A stretch of DNA of 24,722 nt from an uncultured Collinsella sp. (GCA_900544875.1 UQWS01000027.1:1-24722); one strand, 5' to 3'. Counted from the stretch's first letter, positions 8,076 through 17,206 are shown. A program made the numbers and translations. Notes: generated by a model not told the origin, from the sequence alone.

Positions 8076-9518
8076 ATGGACCAGACCGTACCCGCATACG
8101 CCGCCGAGGTGGCCGATTACGGGCGCAGCCGCGACCCCGAGCCGGGTGAGGGCGCGCTCGTAAAAAGCGTGCGTCCCGAATCGCCCGCGTGGGATGTGGG
8201 TATCGAGCCGGGCATGCGCGTGCTCACGGTCAACGGCGAGGCACTCACCGACATGATCGTGTGGCTCTGGGAGGCAGACGACGACACCGTCGATCTTGAG
8301 GTTTTCGATCCGCGCGACAACAGCGTCACCCCCGTGGAGCTCGACCGTTTCCCGGGAGAGGACTGGGGCCTTGAGTTCGATGGCCCCATTTTCGATGGCA
8401 TGCGCACCTGTGTGAACGCCTGCGTGTTCTGCTTTATGACCATGCTGCCCAAAGGCGGCCGCTCAACGCTATATATTCGCGATGACGACTACCGCCTGAG
8501 CTTTTTGCAGGGCAACTTTGTCACGCTCACGAACCTCACCGACGAAGATGTTCAAAACGTCATCCAACGCAACATGAGCCCCATGAACGTGTCGGTCCAC
8601 GCCGTAAGCCCCGACGTCCGCTGCCGCATGATGGGCCGCAACGCTCAGCGCGGCATGGACGTGCTCGAGGCCATCATGGCCGCCGGCATCGAGATTCACG
8701 CGCAGATTGTGCTGTGTCCCGGCATGAACGACGGCGAGGAGCTGCAAAAGACCCTGCGCTTTTGCGAGGAGCACGAGCAGATCACGAGCCTGGGCATCGT
8801 GCCGCTGGGCTTTACCAAGCACCAGAATCGCTTTACCTGGTCATACAGCGACAAGCCCGAGCTGGCGCGCGAGACCATTGCCATGATCCGTCCCTACCAG
8901 GATCGTGCCTACGAACGCTTTGGCCGCCACACCTTCCAGATGAGCGACGAGTTCTATCTGGACGCCGGCATCGATCCTCCCGAGGCGGACTTTTACGACG
9001 GCTACCCGCAGTACTACGACGGCATCGGCATGATTCGCTCGTATCTGGACGAGACCGACGACGTGCTTGCCGCCGACGCCGAGCGTCTGGCCCGCGTCCG
9101 CGCTGGCATCGCCGCCCGTGGCCAGCGTCTGCTGTGCCTCTCGGGCGCCAGCGCACGCGATACGGTGGCGCGCTTTGTGGAGTCTCCACGGGGCCTTGCC
9201 GGCACCGTCACAGCCATTAAAAACCGCTACTTTGGCGGCAACGTGGACGTGACCGGCCTCATCGTCGCCTGCGACATCTTGGAGCAACTGCCGCAGGACC
9301 TGTCGGGGGTTATGCTCTTTGTGCCTAAGCTCATGTTCAACGCTGACGGCATGACGCTTGACGAGTATCATCGTGACGATTTACTCGCAAGCCTTACCAG
9401 TCGCGGCGCCGAGGTTCATGTGGTGTCGACCATGCCGCATGAGCTGCTCGATACCCTGGAGCATATCCTTGGCATTGTGCCCGCAGACTCTACCAATTCC
9501 GCTGACCCTATCCATTAA
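8076..9518 (+). CDS. DUF512 family protein: PDZ-like domain plus radical-SAM-type iron-sulfur domain
   Basis: This 480-aa protein has a PDZ-like N-terminus (residues about 27-90, with the VKSVRPESPAWDVGIEPGM pattern). A radical SAM domain follows, with the cluster motif C-x3-C-x2-C at Cys112, Cys116 and Cys119 (CVNACVFC). SAM-domain strands such as NVSVHAVSPDVR and IHAQIVLCPGMNDG come next, and then the C-terminal DUF512 region. The family is conserved in Clostridia and Actinobacteria directly before der, as here, and has no established function to my knowledge. The ATG at 8076 is chosen because the frame upstream is ispH. A candidate AAGGAG lies about 14 nt upstream, so translation may depend on coupling to ispH. 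A role near ribosome assembly is inferred only from linkage to der. Confidence 0.9.
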   Translation: MDQTVPAYAAEVADYGRSRDPEPGEGALVKSVRPESPAWDVGIEPGMRVLTVNGEALTDMIVWLWEADDDTVDLEVFDPRDNSVTPVELDRFPGEDWGLEFDGPIFDGMRTCVNACVFCFMTMLPKGGRSTLYIRDDDYRLSFLQGNFVTLTNLTDEDVQNVIQRNMSPMNVSVHAVSPDVRCRMMGRNAQRGMDVLEAIMAAGIEIHAQIVLCPGMNDGEELQKTLRFCEEHEQITSLGIVPLGFTKHQNRFTWSYSDKPELARETIAMIRPYQDRAYERFGRHTFQMSDEFYLDAGIDPPEADFYDGYPQYYDGIGMIRSYLDETDDVLAADAERLARVRAGIAARGQRLLCLSGASARDTVARFVESPRGLAGTVTAIKNRYFGGNVDVTGLIVACDILEQLPQDLSGVMLFVPKLMFNADGMTLDEYHRDDLLASLTSRGAEVHVVSTMPHELLDTLEHILGIVPADSTNSADPIH

Positions 9519-9528
9519 AGGAGAGCTG

Positions 9529-10863
9529 ATGAAACCTATCGTCGCCGTCGTCGGACGCCCCAACGTGGGCAAGTCCACGCTCGTTAACCGCCTGGCCCAG
9601 ACCTCGGACGCCATCGTCCACGAGTCCCGCGGCGTCACGCGCGATCGCTCATACCACACGGCCGATTGGAACGGCCGCGAGTTCACCATCGTCGACACGG
9701 GCGGCATCGAGCCGCTCAAGAGCGACGACGTCTTTGCCACGTCCATCCGCGACCAGGCCCTCGCCGCCGCCGAGGAAGCCGCCGTCATCCTGTTTGTTGT
9801 CGACGGCCGTACCGGCGTCACCGAGGAGGACGAGTCGGTCGCCCGCATGCTCAAGCGCTGCGACAAGCCGGTCTTTCTGCTGGTGAACAAGCTCGACAAC
9901 CCCGATCGTGAGAACGACAGCATCTGGGAGTTCTATTCGCTCGGCATCGGTGAGCCCACGCCGCTCTCGGCCCTGCATGGCCATGGCACGGGCGACCTGC
10001 TCGACGATATCGTGGCCCTGCTTCCGGAGGAAGAGGACGAGGTCGCCGATGAGTTCCCCGACGCGCTGAACGTCGCCATCATCGGCCGCCCCAACGCCGG
10101 TAAGTCCTCGCTGTTCAACCGCATTCTGGGCGCCGACCGCTCCATCGTGTCCAACATTGCCGGCACCACGCGCGACGCCATCGACACGGTCGTCGAGCGC
10201 AACGGCAAGCACTACCGCATGGTCGACACTGCGGGCATCCGCAAGAAGAGCACCGTGTACGAGAACATCGAGTACTACTCCATGGTCCGCGGCCTGCGCG
10301 CCATCGACCGCGCCGACGTGGCGCTGCTCGTCGTCGACGCCTCCGTGGGCGTCACCGAGCAGGACCAGAAGGTCATGGGCTTGGCCATCGAGCGCGGCTG
10401 CGCCATCGTGGTGCTGCTCAACAAGTGGGACCTGCTCGACGATGACCGCAAGCGCGAGGCCTGCATGGAGACCATCGACCGCCGTCTGGGCGTCATGGCT
10501 CCCTGGGCCCAGTACCTGCGCATCTCTGCCCTGACCGGCCGCAGCGTCGAGAAGATCTGGACGATGGTCGACGCCGCCGAGAAGACGCGCTCGCAAAAGA
10601 TCAGCACCTCGCGCCTCAACACGTTCCTCACCGACCTGCGCGAGTTCGGTCATACCGTGGTGGACGGCAAGCGCCGCCTGCGCATGCACTACGTGACCCA
10701 GACGGGCGTCAACCCGCCGACGTTCACGTTCTTCGTCAACCACAGCGATCTGGTCAACGACACCTATCAGCGCTACATCGAGAACCGCATGCGCTCGACC
10801 TTCGACTTTGCCGGCACACCCATTCGACTCTTCTTTAGGAAGAAGGAGCAAAAGGATGCATAA
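9529..10863 (+). CDS. der: ribosome biogenesis GTPase Der (EngA)
   Basis: Der has two GTPase domains and a C-terminal KH-like domain and is needed for assembly of the 50S ribosomal subunit. Domain 1 has GRPNVGKS at residues 9-16, DTGGIE as G3 and NKLD at 120-123. Domain 2 has GRPNAGKSS starting near 187, DTAGIR and NKWDLLDD. The KH-like end includes RLRMHYVTQTGVNPPTFTFFVN. The ATG at 9529 has AAAGGAGAG 5 nt upstream and gives the standard 444 aa; the frame upstream of it belongs to the DUF512 gene. The 3' end overlaps plsY by 8 nt. Confidence 0.98.
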   Translation: MKPIVAVVGRPNVGKSTLVNRLAQTSDAIVHESRGVTRDRSYHTADWNGREFTIVDTGGIEPLKSDDVFATSIRDQALAAAEEAAVILFVVDGRTGVTEEDESVARMLKRCDKPVFLLVNKLDNPDRENDSIWEFYSLGIGEPTPLSALHGHGTGDLLDDIVALLPEEEDEVADEFPDALNVAIIGRPNAGKSSLFNRILGADRSIVSNIAGTTRDAIDTVVERNGKHYRMVDTAGIRKKSTVYENIEYYSMVRGLRAIDRADVALLVVDASVGVTEQDQKVMGLAIERGCAIVVLLNKWDLLDDDRKREACMETIDRRLGVMAPWAQYLRISALTGRSVEKIWTMVDAAEKTRSQKISTSRLNTFLTDLREFGHTVVDGKRRLRMHYVTQTGVNPPTFTFFVNHSDLVNDTYQRYIENRMRSTFDFAGTPIRLFFRKKEQKDA

Positions 10864-11539
10864 TCCGATTCTGCTGACCGCCATCTGCGCCGTAGTCTCG
10901 TTCTTTATCGGGGCGATTCCATTTGGCCTGATCTTGGGCCGCGTGTTCAACCACACCGACATTCGCAAGGCGGGCTCCGGCAACATCGGCACCACCAACG
11001 CGCTGCGTGTGGCCGGTCCCAAGGTGGCCGCGCTCACGCTGCTGCTCGACTGCCTTAAGGGCGCCATCTGCGTTGTCATCGCCCGTCCGCTCATCGCGAG
11101 CGTGGGCTATGGATTTCCGCCGAACATCATGGCGCCCGGAGCCCCCGGCGACTGGATGCTCGGCGTCATTTGTCTGGCAGCCGTATGGGGCCACATCTTC
11201 TCGCCCTACCTCAACTTCCATGGCGGCAAGGGTATCGCAGTTGGTCTGGGTGTCATCCTCGCCTGGTACTGGCCTATTGGCCTGTCGCTGCTGGGCATGT
11301 TTATCGTGGCCGTCGCCATCACCAAGTTTGTGTCGGTGGGCTCGCTTGCCGCTGCCATCGGTCTTCCCATCGCTGCCTGCGCGGTCTTTCCGTACAGCAG
11401 CCTGGGACTTAAGTTTTGCATGGCGATGATCGGCATCACCGTGGTGTGGGCCCATCGTGCGAACATCAAAAAGCTCATGACCGGTAAGGAGTCCAAGCTC
11501 TCGTTTACCAAGCGCGTCACCGAGCCCGACGATAAGTAG
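10856..11539 (+). CDS. plsY: glycerol-3-phosphate acyltransferase PlsY
   Basis: PlsY is the membrane acyltransferase that moves an acyl group from acyl-phosphate to glycerol-3-phosphate, the first step of phospholipid synthesis. The 227-aa protein has several hydrophobic helices. Conserved motif 1 is SGNIGTTNALR (residues 41-51) and motif 2 is NFHGGKGIA (120-128), with a third block (VGSLAAAIGLPI) further on. The ATG at 10856 overlaps the end of der and has an aggag/aaagg ribosome-binding site. gpsA, which makes its substrate glycerol-3-phosphate, follows after 9 bases, so the pair forms a pathway unit. Confidence 0.96.
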   Translation: MHNPILLTAICAVVSFFIGAIPFGLILGRVFNHTDIRKAGSGNIGTTNALRVAGPKVAALTLLLDCLKGAICVVIARPLIASVGYGFPPNIMAPGAPGDWMLGVICLAAVWGHIFSPYLNFHGGKGIAVGLGVILAWYWPIGLSLLGMFIVAVAITKFVSVGSLAAAIGLPIAACAVFPYSSLGLKFCMAMIGITVVWAHRANIKKLMTGKESKLSFTKRVTEPDDK

Positions 11540-11548
11540 GAGAGAGTC

Positions 11549-12556
11549 ATGAATGTTGCGCTGATTGGCTCCGGCTCCTGGGGAACCGCCGTCGCCGGCC
11601 TCGCCGCCGCGCGAGCCGAGCGCGTGACCATGTGGGCCCACAGCGAGCAGACGGCCGCCGGCATCAATGGCGAACACCGCAACCCCCGCTACCTTGTGGG
11701 CTACGAGCTGCCCGGCAACGTCGTTGCCACGACGGATCTGACCCAGGCGATCGACGGCGCCGAGGCCATCATCTTCGCCGTTCCTTCGACGCACCTTCGC
11801 AGCGTGTGCCACCAGGCCGCGCCCTTTATCGCCGCCGATACCCCGGTGCTTTGCCTCACCAAGGGTATTGAGCCCGAATCCGGCCTGCTCATGAGCGAGG
11901 TCATCGCCCGCGAGATTGGCAACGAGACGCGCGTAGCGGCGCTCTCGGGCCCCAACCATGCCGAGGAGATCTGCCGCGGTGGACTTTCTGCCGCCGTCAT
12001 CGCCAGCAAAGATCCGCAGATAGGGGAGACCTTTAAGGACCTGCTCCTATCCACAGCCTTCCGCATCTATCTGTCGCAAGACATGACCGGTGTCGAGGTT
12101 TGCGGCGCTATGAAAAACGTCATCGCCATCGTGTGCGGCATCTCCGCCGGTACCGGCGCGGGCGACAACACGCTCGCCCTTATCATGACGCGCGGCCTGG
12201 CCGAGATCAGCCGCCTGGTGCACGCCCGCGGCGGGCAGGCCATAACCTGCATGGGACTTGCCGGCATGGGTGACCTCATCGCCACCTGTACCTCGGAGCA
12301 TTCGCGCAACCGCACCTTTGGCTACGAGTTTGCCCACGGCGTGTCGCTCGACGAGTACCAGGCGCGCACGCACATGGTGGTCGAGGGCGCCGTCGCCGCC
12401 CGCAGCGTGAGCGAGCTCGCCCGTTCACTGGGCGTAGACATTCCGCTCACCTTTGCCGTGGAGCAAACGCTCTACAACGGTGTTACTTTGGATAGGGCGC
12501 TCGAGATTCTTACCGATCGCGTACCCTCCCAAGAGTTCTACGGACTCACCGACTAG
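11549..12556 (+). CDS. gpsA: NAD(P)H-dependent glycerol-3-phosphate dehydrogenase
   Basis: GpsA reduces dihydroxyacetone phosphate to sn-glycerol-3-phosphate in the cytoplasm, feeding PlsY. The Rossmann motif is GSGSWGTA at residues 7-14. Lys105 lies in LTKGIE, the substrate-site block LSGPNHAEE is at 132-140, and the catalytic Lys189 is in CGAMKNVIAI. The C-terminal helical domain has GLAGMGDLIATCTSEHSRNR. The length of 335 aa is standard. Ribosome-binding site: taggagag, 5 nt before the ATG. The family accepts NADH or NADPH, and the sequence alone does not settle which is preferred here. Confidence 0.97.
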   Translation: MNVALIGSGSWGTAVAGLAAARAERVTMWAHSEQTAAGINGEHRNPRYLVGYELPGNVVATTDLTQAIDGAEAIIFAVPSTHLRSVCHQAAPFIAADTPVLCLTKGIEPESGLLMSEVIAREIGNETRVAALSGPNHAEEICRGGLSAAVIASKDPQIGETFKDLLLSTAFRIYLSQDMTGVEVCGAMKNVIAIVCGISAGTGAGDNTLALIMTRGLAEISRLVHARGGQAITCMGLAGMGDLIATCTSEHSRNRTFGYEFAHGVSLDEYQARTHMVVEGAVAARSVSELARSLGVDIPLTFAVEQTLYNGVTLDRALEILTDRVPSQEFYGLTD

Positions 12557-12574
12557 CGCAGAAAGGCTTCTACC

Positions 12575-13246
12575 ATGGGTTCCATCAAAATTGCTCCGTC
12601 CGTCCTCTCGGCCGACATGGCCAACCTCAAGGGCGAACTCGATAAGATCGCCGGTGCCGACTACGTGCACTTCGACGTCATGGACGGTCACTTTACCGGC
12701 AACCTCACCTTTGGCGTTGATATCCTCAAGGCCGTCAAGCGCTCCACCGACGTGCCGGTCGATGCGCACCTCATGGTGTCGAACCCCGACGAGACGGTCG
12801 ATTGGTACGCAGACGCCGGCGCCGATATGATCACCGTACACTACGAGGCCTCCACGCACCTGCACCGCACGCTCACCCATCTGCAGCAGCGCGGCGTTAA
12901 GGCCGGCGTGGTGCTCAACCCCGCCACCCCCGTGTGCGTGCTCGAGAGCATCATCGACGTCGTCGATATGGTGCTGCTCATGAGCGTGAACCCGGGCTTT
13001 GGCGGTCAGAGCTTTATCCCGGGCACCATCGCTAAGCTCCACGAGCTCAGGGCCATGTGCGAGCGTCACGGCGTTTCGCCCCTCATCGAGGTCGACGGTG
13101 GCATTTCTTCCAAGAACATTGTCGAGGTCGTCAAGGCCGGCGCCAACGTGCTCGTGGCCGGTTCTGCCGTATTTAAGTCCGAAGATCCCGCTGCCGAGGT
13201 TGCGCTGCTGCAGAAGCTGGGCAACGAGGCCGCACAGGAGGCATAA
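12575..13246 (+). CDS. rpe: ribulose-phosphate 3-epimerase
   Basis: Rpe interconverts ribulose-5-phosphate and xylulose-5-phosphate in the pentose phosphate pathway. The TIM-barrel protein of 223 aa begins with IAPSVLSADMANL, has the metal site VHFDVMDGHF (His32, Asp34) and AHLMV (His65), the phosphate-binding SVNPGFGGQSFIP, and the catalytic Asp174 in EVDGGI. The family's usual FVPN after MDGH reads FTGN here, a mild change next to the active site. An AGAAAGG ribosome-binding site precedes the ATG. The gene lies 18 bases after gpsA and 6 before the cysteine desulfurase. Confidence 0.97.
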   Translation: MGSIKIAPSVLSADMANLKGELDKIAGADYVHFDVMDGHFTGNLTFGVDILKAVKRSTDVPVDAHLMVSNPDETVDWYADAGADMITVHYEASTHLHRTLTHLQQRGVKAGVVLNPATPVCVLESIIDVVDMVLLMSVNPGFGGQSFIPGTIAKLHELRAMCERHGVSPLIEVDGGISSKNIVEVVKAGANVLVAGSAVFKSEDPAAEVALLQKLGNEAAQEA

Positions 13247-13252
13247 ACCCTT

Positions 13253-14431
13253 ATGACCGCAGGTCAAAACCGCATACCCGTGAATCTTGACTATGCCGCC
13301 TCGACGCCCATGCGCGCCGAGGCGCTCCTTGCGCAGCGCGAGTACGACGACAGCGAGCTTGCCGGCGTCAACCCCAACTCGCTGCATTCGCTCGGCCGCA
13401 AGGCTGCCGCGCGTCTGGAGGTTGCACGTCGCGAGATCGCCCGCAGCTTTGGCACGCGCGTCCGCCCGTCCGAGATTGTACTGACCAACGGCGGCACCGA
13501 AGCCAACCAGCTGGCGCTGCTCGGTCTTGCCGAGGGCGCTCGTCAGCGCGATCGCAAGCGCGATCGTGTAATCGTTTCGGCCATCGAGCACGATTCGATT
13601 CTGGACAACCTGCCGTTGCTGCGTGCCGCCGGCTTTACCGTCGACCTGGTGCAGCCCTGCCGCATGGGCTACATTGAGCCTGCCACGCTTGTCGAGCTGC
13701 TAGGCGACGACGTGGCGCTCGTGAGCATCATGGTTGCCAACAACGAGACCGGCGTGGTGCAGCCCATCCGCGAGCTTGCCGCGGCCACGCATACCGTTGG
13801 CGCCCTGTTCCACACCGATGCAATCCAGGGGTATCTGCATATTCCGCTCGATGTCACCGAGCTGGGAGTTGACGCCATGACCGTTGCCGCGCACAAGATC
13901 GGTGGCCCCGTGGCATCCGGCGCGCTCTACCTTAAGAACCGCACGCCGCTGCGCCCGCGCATCTTTGGCGGCGGACAGGAAGCCGGACGTCGTGCCGGCA
14001 CGCAAGACCTGCGCACGCAGCTCGCCTTTGCCGCTGCCGCCTCGTCTCTGACGCCCCATGTGGCTCAGGAGCGCGCGAAGCTGCAAGCCCTTTCCGACAA
14101 GCTCTACGCCACGCTTACGGCCCACCAGCGCATTCACGCCACCATGGGTGACTACGCGCAAGCCGACCGTCTGCCCGGAATGGTATCGATCTACATTGAC
14201 GGCATGGACTCCGAGGAACTCATCATCAAGCTCGACGCCGCCGGCTTTGAGGTGTCGGCAGGCTCGGCATGCTCGAGTGGCAGCATGGACCCGAGCCACG
14301 TGCTCAGCGCGATGGGCATCGGCCGCGAACAGGCGCTGGGTGCCTTGCGCATCTCCTTCGACGACCGCGTGAATCCGGACGATCTGGACGAGTTTGCCCA
14401 GACGCTGCTCTCGATCGTGGGTGCCGCATGA
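13253..14431 (+). CDS. cysteine desulfurase, NifS/IscS family
   Basis: This PLP enzyme removes sulfur from cysteine and passes it as a persulfide to iron-sulfur cluster assembly or tRNA thiolation. Visible are the N-terminal LDYAASTPM, GGTEANQLAL, the cofactor Asp in HTDAIQGYL, the PLP-binding Lys215 in AAHKIGGP, GGGQEAGRRAGT and the catalytic Cys340 in SAGSACSSGS. The length of 392 aa is normal. A strong AGGAGG lies about 10 nt upstream. No IscU or thiI gene is adjacent, so the acceptor is unknown and I give no narrower symbol. Its stop overlaps the next start in an ATGA, indicating coupled translation with the Nif3-like protein. Confidence 0.95.
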   Translation: MTAGQNRIPVNLDYAASTPMRAEALLAQREYDDSELAGVNPNSLHSLGRKAAARLEVARREIARSFGTRVRPSEIVLTNGGTEANQLALLGLAEGARQRDRKRDRVIVSAIEHDSILDNLPLLRAAGFTVDLVQPCRMGYIEPATLVELLGDDVALVSIMVANNETGVVQPIRELAAATHTVGALFHTDAIQGYLHIPLDVTELGVDAMTVAAHKIGGPVASGALYLKNRTPLRPRIFGGGQEAGRRAGTQDLRTQLAFAAAASSLTPHVAQERAKLQALSDKLYATLTAHQRIHATMGDYAQADRLPGMVSIYIDGMDSEELIIKLDAAGFEVSAGSACSSGSMDPSHVLSAMGIGREQALGALRISFDDRVNPDDLDEFAQTLLSIVGAA

Positions 14432-15237
14432 TCCTCTCCGAGCTTGAACGTGCGCTGCTGGCGCGCTACCCCAAGGCGGACGCCGAGGGCTGGGATCATG
14501 TAGGGCTATCTGTGGGAGATCCTGCTGCCGAGATCACCGGTGTTGCCTGCGCACTCGACGCCACCGAGGATAACGTGCACCGTGCTCTCGAGGCTGGCGC
14601 CAACGTGCTGCTGACCCATCATCCCATCTATATCAAGGCGCCCGAAGCCTTTTGTCCGGCCGATTCCGCGCGTCCCCAGTGCAGCGCTGCGCTGTACGAA
14701 GCGGCTCGTTGCGGCGTGAGCATCATCTCGCTTCACACCAACCTGGACCGTTCGCACGAAGCGCGCGTTCGCCTGTGTGAGTTGTTGGGCGCTGAGCCCA
14801 TAAGCTCGCTGGAGCATGTAGACGAGCCTGAGCTCACCGGTCTTGGCGCACTCGCGACCCTCCACGACGCCTGCAACCTGCGCGATCTCGCCAACCGTGC
14901 CGCCATGGCGTTTGGCAGCGACCCGCGCGTGTGGGGCGAGGCCGAGCACCCGTGCCGCACCGTCGCCTTATTGGGCGGCTCCCTGGGCGACTTTGGAGAG
15001 CTTGCCATCGCCGCGGGGGCAGATGCTATTGTGACCGGAGAGGCCGGCTACCACGTGGCGCAGGACCTTGCTTTGCGTGGCCTGGGCGTAATCCTACTCG
15101 GCCACGACCGCTCCGAGGAGCCGTTCGTTGATATCTTGATGAACTCTGCAGTTGACGCCGGGGTCGGCCCCCGTCATACGATTAAAATACTGAACCCTTG
15201 CCAATGGTGGACTGTGACAAAAGGAGAGAACTTATGA
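14428..15237 (+). CDS. Nif3-like dinuclear metal center hexameric protein (GTP cyclohydrolase 1 type 2 / YqfO family)
   Basis: The 269-aa protein belongs to the NIF3 family, toroidal hexamers that bind two metal ions per active site. Their biochemical role is not settled in most organisms. Hallmarks are GWDHVGLSVGD (residues 21-31), LLTHHPIYIK with the metal-binding His64 and His65, SLHTNLDRS with Asp107, and the C-terminal GHDRSEEPFVD. Start chosen at the ATG in the ATGA overlap with the desulfurase stop. The next gene also starts in an ATGA overlap, so these three genes are translationally chained. The Nif3/zinc-ribbon pairing is common in Gram-positive bacteria. Confidence 0.93.
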   Translation: MILSELERALLARYPKADAEGWDHVGLSVGDPAAEITGVACALDATEDNVHRALEAGANVLLTHHPIYIKAPEAFCPADSARPQCSAALYEAARCGVSIISLHTNLDRSHEARVRLCELLGAEPISSLEHVDEPELTGLGALATLHDACNLRDLANRAAMAFGSDPRVWGEAEHPCRTVALLGGSLGDFGELAIAAGADAIVTGEAGYHVAQDLALRGLGVILLGHDRSEEPFVDILMNSAVDAGVGPRHTIKILNPCQWWTVTKGENL

Positions 15238-15953
15238 ACGCCGGCGCTACGCTACTCAAGCTGCAACAGATCGATTTGGAGCTCGCCCGCAACAAGAGCG
15301 AACTTGCCAATATGCCGGAGCTCAAGGAGCTCGCTTCCAAGCGCAAGACCTATGTGAAGCTCAAGTCCGAGATGACCAAGCTCTACGCCCAACGCAAGGA
15401 TCTGGACATTGAGCTCGACGATCTCAACACTACCGAGATCCAGACCAATAACGCCATCGAGGCCGCCAAGAAGCGTCACGTCGATGGTTCTGACTACCGC
15501 GAGGTGCAGGACCTGGAGAACGAGCTTGCCACCCTGGCCAAGCGCCTGGACAAGATCGAGCACACCCGCAAGGACGTCGTTGTCGCCCATAAGGAGGCGC
15601 TCGACCGCGAGACTCGCGCGCAGGCCATCATCGCCAAGTTCGAGGAGGGCGTGAAGGCCGATACCAAGGCCGCCCGCGCCAAGGCCGCCGACCTGCAGGC
15701 CCAGATCGATGCCGCCACCAAGGAGCGCACCGCCCTTGCCGCTACGCTGCCGACCGACGTGCTCACCGACTACGAGCGCCTGCTCAAGCAGTTCCGCGGC
15801 CTGGCTGTTGAGACCATCCAGGGTAACATCCCTACGGTCTGCCACACCGCGCTGCAGGCTTCGTCCATGAGCGACCTCAACCACGACGGTAGGTCAATTA
15901 CGCACTGCCCATACTGCCACCGCCTGCTGGTGCTCCCGAGCAAGGAAGCGTAA
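15234..15953 (+). CDS. coiled-coil protein with degenerate C4-type zinc ribbon (CdsZ/zf-RING_7-like)
   Basis: The 239-aa protein is an almost continuous helical coiled coil (about residues 1-185) followed by a zinc-ribbon-like C-terminus, the architecture of the C4-type zinc-ribbon family found next to Nif3 genes. The usual pattern is two Cys-x2-Cys knuckles. The second is intact (CPYCHR near the end). The first reads IPTVCHTAL, keeping only its second Cys, with Pro where the first should be. A strong AAAGGAGAG precedes the ATG at 15234, which overlaps the Nif3 stop. Related proteins have been linked to nucleic acid or cell-surface roles, but no function is demonstrated by this sequence. Confidence 0.88.
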   Translation: MNAGATLLKLQQIDLELARNKSELANMPELKELASKRKTYVKLKSEMTKLYAQRKDLDIELDDLNTTEIQTNNAIEAAKKRHVDGSDYREVQDLENELATLAKRLDKIEHTRKDVVVAHKEALDRETRAQAIIAKFEEGVKADTKAARAKAADLQAQIDAATKERTALAATLPTDVLTDYERLLKQFRGLAVETIQGNIPTVCHTALQASSMSDLNHDGRSITHCPYCHRLLVLPSKEA

Positions 15954-15956
15954 ACG

Positions 15957-17168
15957 ATGGCGGCGCCCAACAATTCAATGCAACTTGAGGGAAAAACGAT
16001 CCTGCTGGGCATTACCGGCGGGATCGCCGCCTATAAGTCGTGCAATATCGTGCGCCTGCTGCAAAAGCGCGGCGCGCGTGTCAAGGTCGTCATGAGCGAA
16101 CATGCCACGGAGTTTGTGGGACCGCTCACCTTCCGCGCGCTTACGGGCGAGCCGGTCGCTGTGGGCCTGTTCGACGACCCCTCCGACCCCATTCACCATA
16201 TCTCGCTGGCGCAGGAGCCCGACTTGGTGGTCGTGGCGCCCGCGACGGCCAACGTCATCGCCAAGATGGCCAACGGCATCGCCGATGACCTTATCTCCAC
16301 CACGCTACTTGCCACGCCGCGCCCCATTGTGATCGCACCGGCCATGAACAATGGCATGTGGAAGGCACCGGCCACGCAGGCCAACATGGCCACGCTGCGC
16401 GAGCGCGGTGTCCACGTTGTGGGTCCGGGTAGCGGCTACCTTGCCTGCGGCGATGTGGACACGGGACGCATGAGCGAGCCCGAGGACATCATCGAGGCCA
16501 TCTGCGAGGTGCTCGACCCGGTACCCCAGGACCTTGCTGACAAGCGCATCGTGATCACCGCCGGCCCCACGCACGAACCGATTGACCCTGTGCGTTATAT
16601 CGGCAACCGTTCATCGGGCAAGATGGGTATCGCTCTGGCGGGGGAGGCCACGCGCCGCGGTGCCGCCGTCACGCTTGTACTGGGACCGACATCGCTCGAC
16701 GTTCCCCGCGGCGTGGAGTGCGTGCGCGTACAGACCGCCTCAGAGATGCTCCAGGCAGCGCTGAGCGCCTTCCAGACGGCCGACGCGGCCATTTGCGCCG
16801 CCGCCGTCGCCGACTACACGCCGGCAGCCCCGGCGGACCATAAACTCAAAAAGGCCAACGAGCGCCTGGATCGAATCGAGCTCGTCGAGACCGTTGACAT
16901 CTTGGCCGAGCTCTCACGCCAAAAGGGCGATCGCCGCGTGATCGGCTTTGCGGCCGAGACCGATAACGTCGTCGAGTACGCCGAGCGTAAATTGACTCGC
17001 AAAGGCTGCGATGTCATTATCGCCAACGATGTCTCGCGCGCCGATTCGGGCTTTGGGACCGACACCAACAAGGCCTGGATTGTGAGCACGTCGGGCACGC
17101 AAGAACTTCCCGTACTAACAAAACCCCAGCTTGCAAATACAATTTTGGACTTGCTTCAAAATTTGTAA
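15957..17168 (+). CDS. coaBC: bifunctional phosphopantothenoylcysteine decarboxylase / phosphopantothenate-cysteine ligase
   Basis: CoaBC catalyses two consecutive steps of coenzyme A synthesis: joining cysteine to phosphopantothenate (CoaB, C-terminal) and FMN-dependent decarboxylation (CoaC, N-terminal). CoaC signatures are GITGGIAAYKS, the catalytic His of IHHISL (residue 80-81), APAMNNGMW (about 127-135) and GYLACGDVDTGRM with Cys164. CoaB begins near residue 195 with VITAGPTHEPIDPVRYIGNRSSGKMG and has KLKK and IIANDVSR. The length of 403 aa is standard. The gene starts 3 bases after the zinc-ribbon gene and is the last of the long co-directional block. The tRNA promoter begins 9 bases after its stop. 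Confidence 0.97.
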   Translation: MAAPNNSMQLEGKTILLGITGGIAAYKSCNIVRLLQKRGARVKVVMSEHATEFVGPLTFRALTGEPVAVGLFDDPSDPIHHISLAQEPDLVVVAPATANVIAKMANGIADDLISTTLLATPRPIVIAPAMNNGMWKAPATQANMATLRERGVHVVGPGSGYLACGDVDTGRMSEPEDIIEAICEVLDPVPQDLADKRIVITAGPTHEPIDPVRYIGNRSSGKMGIALAGEATRRGAAVTLVLGPTSLDVPRGVECVRVQTASEMLQAALSAFQTADAAICAAAVADYTPAAPADHKLKKANERLDRIELVETVDILAELSRQKGDRRVIGFAAETDNVVEYAERKLTRKGCDVIIANDVSRADSGFGTDTNKAWIVSTSGTQELPVLTKPQLANTILDLLQNL

Positions 17169-17176
17169 AAAAGTTC

Positions 17177-17206
17177 TTGCACAAGGACAAAGTTTCGGGT
17201 TAATAT
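17177..17206 (+). promoter_or_regulatory. sigma-70-type promoter of tRNA-Pro
   Basis: The -35 box TTGCAC (17177-17182) and the -10 box TAATAT (17201-17206) are separated by 18 bases; an overlapping TATACT at 17204 could also serve. The tRNA starts about 40 bases further on, leaving a short 5' leader. The promoter lies outside coaBC, so the tRNA is expressed independently. Confidence 0.75.
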
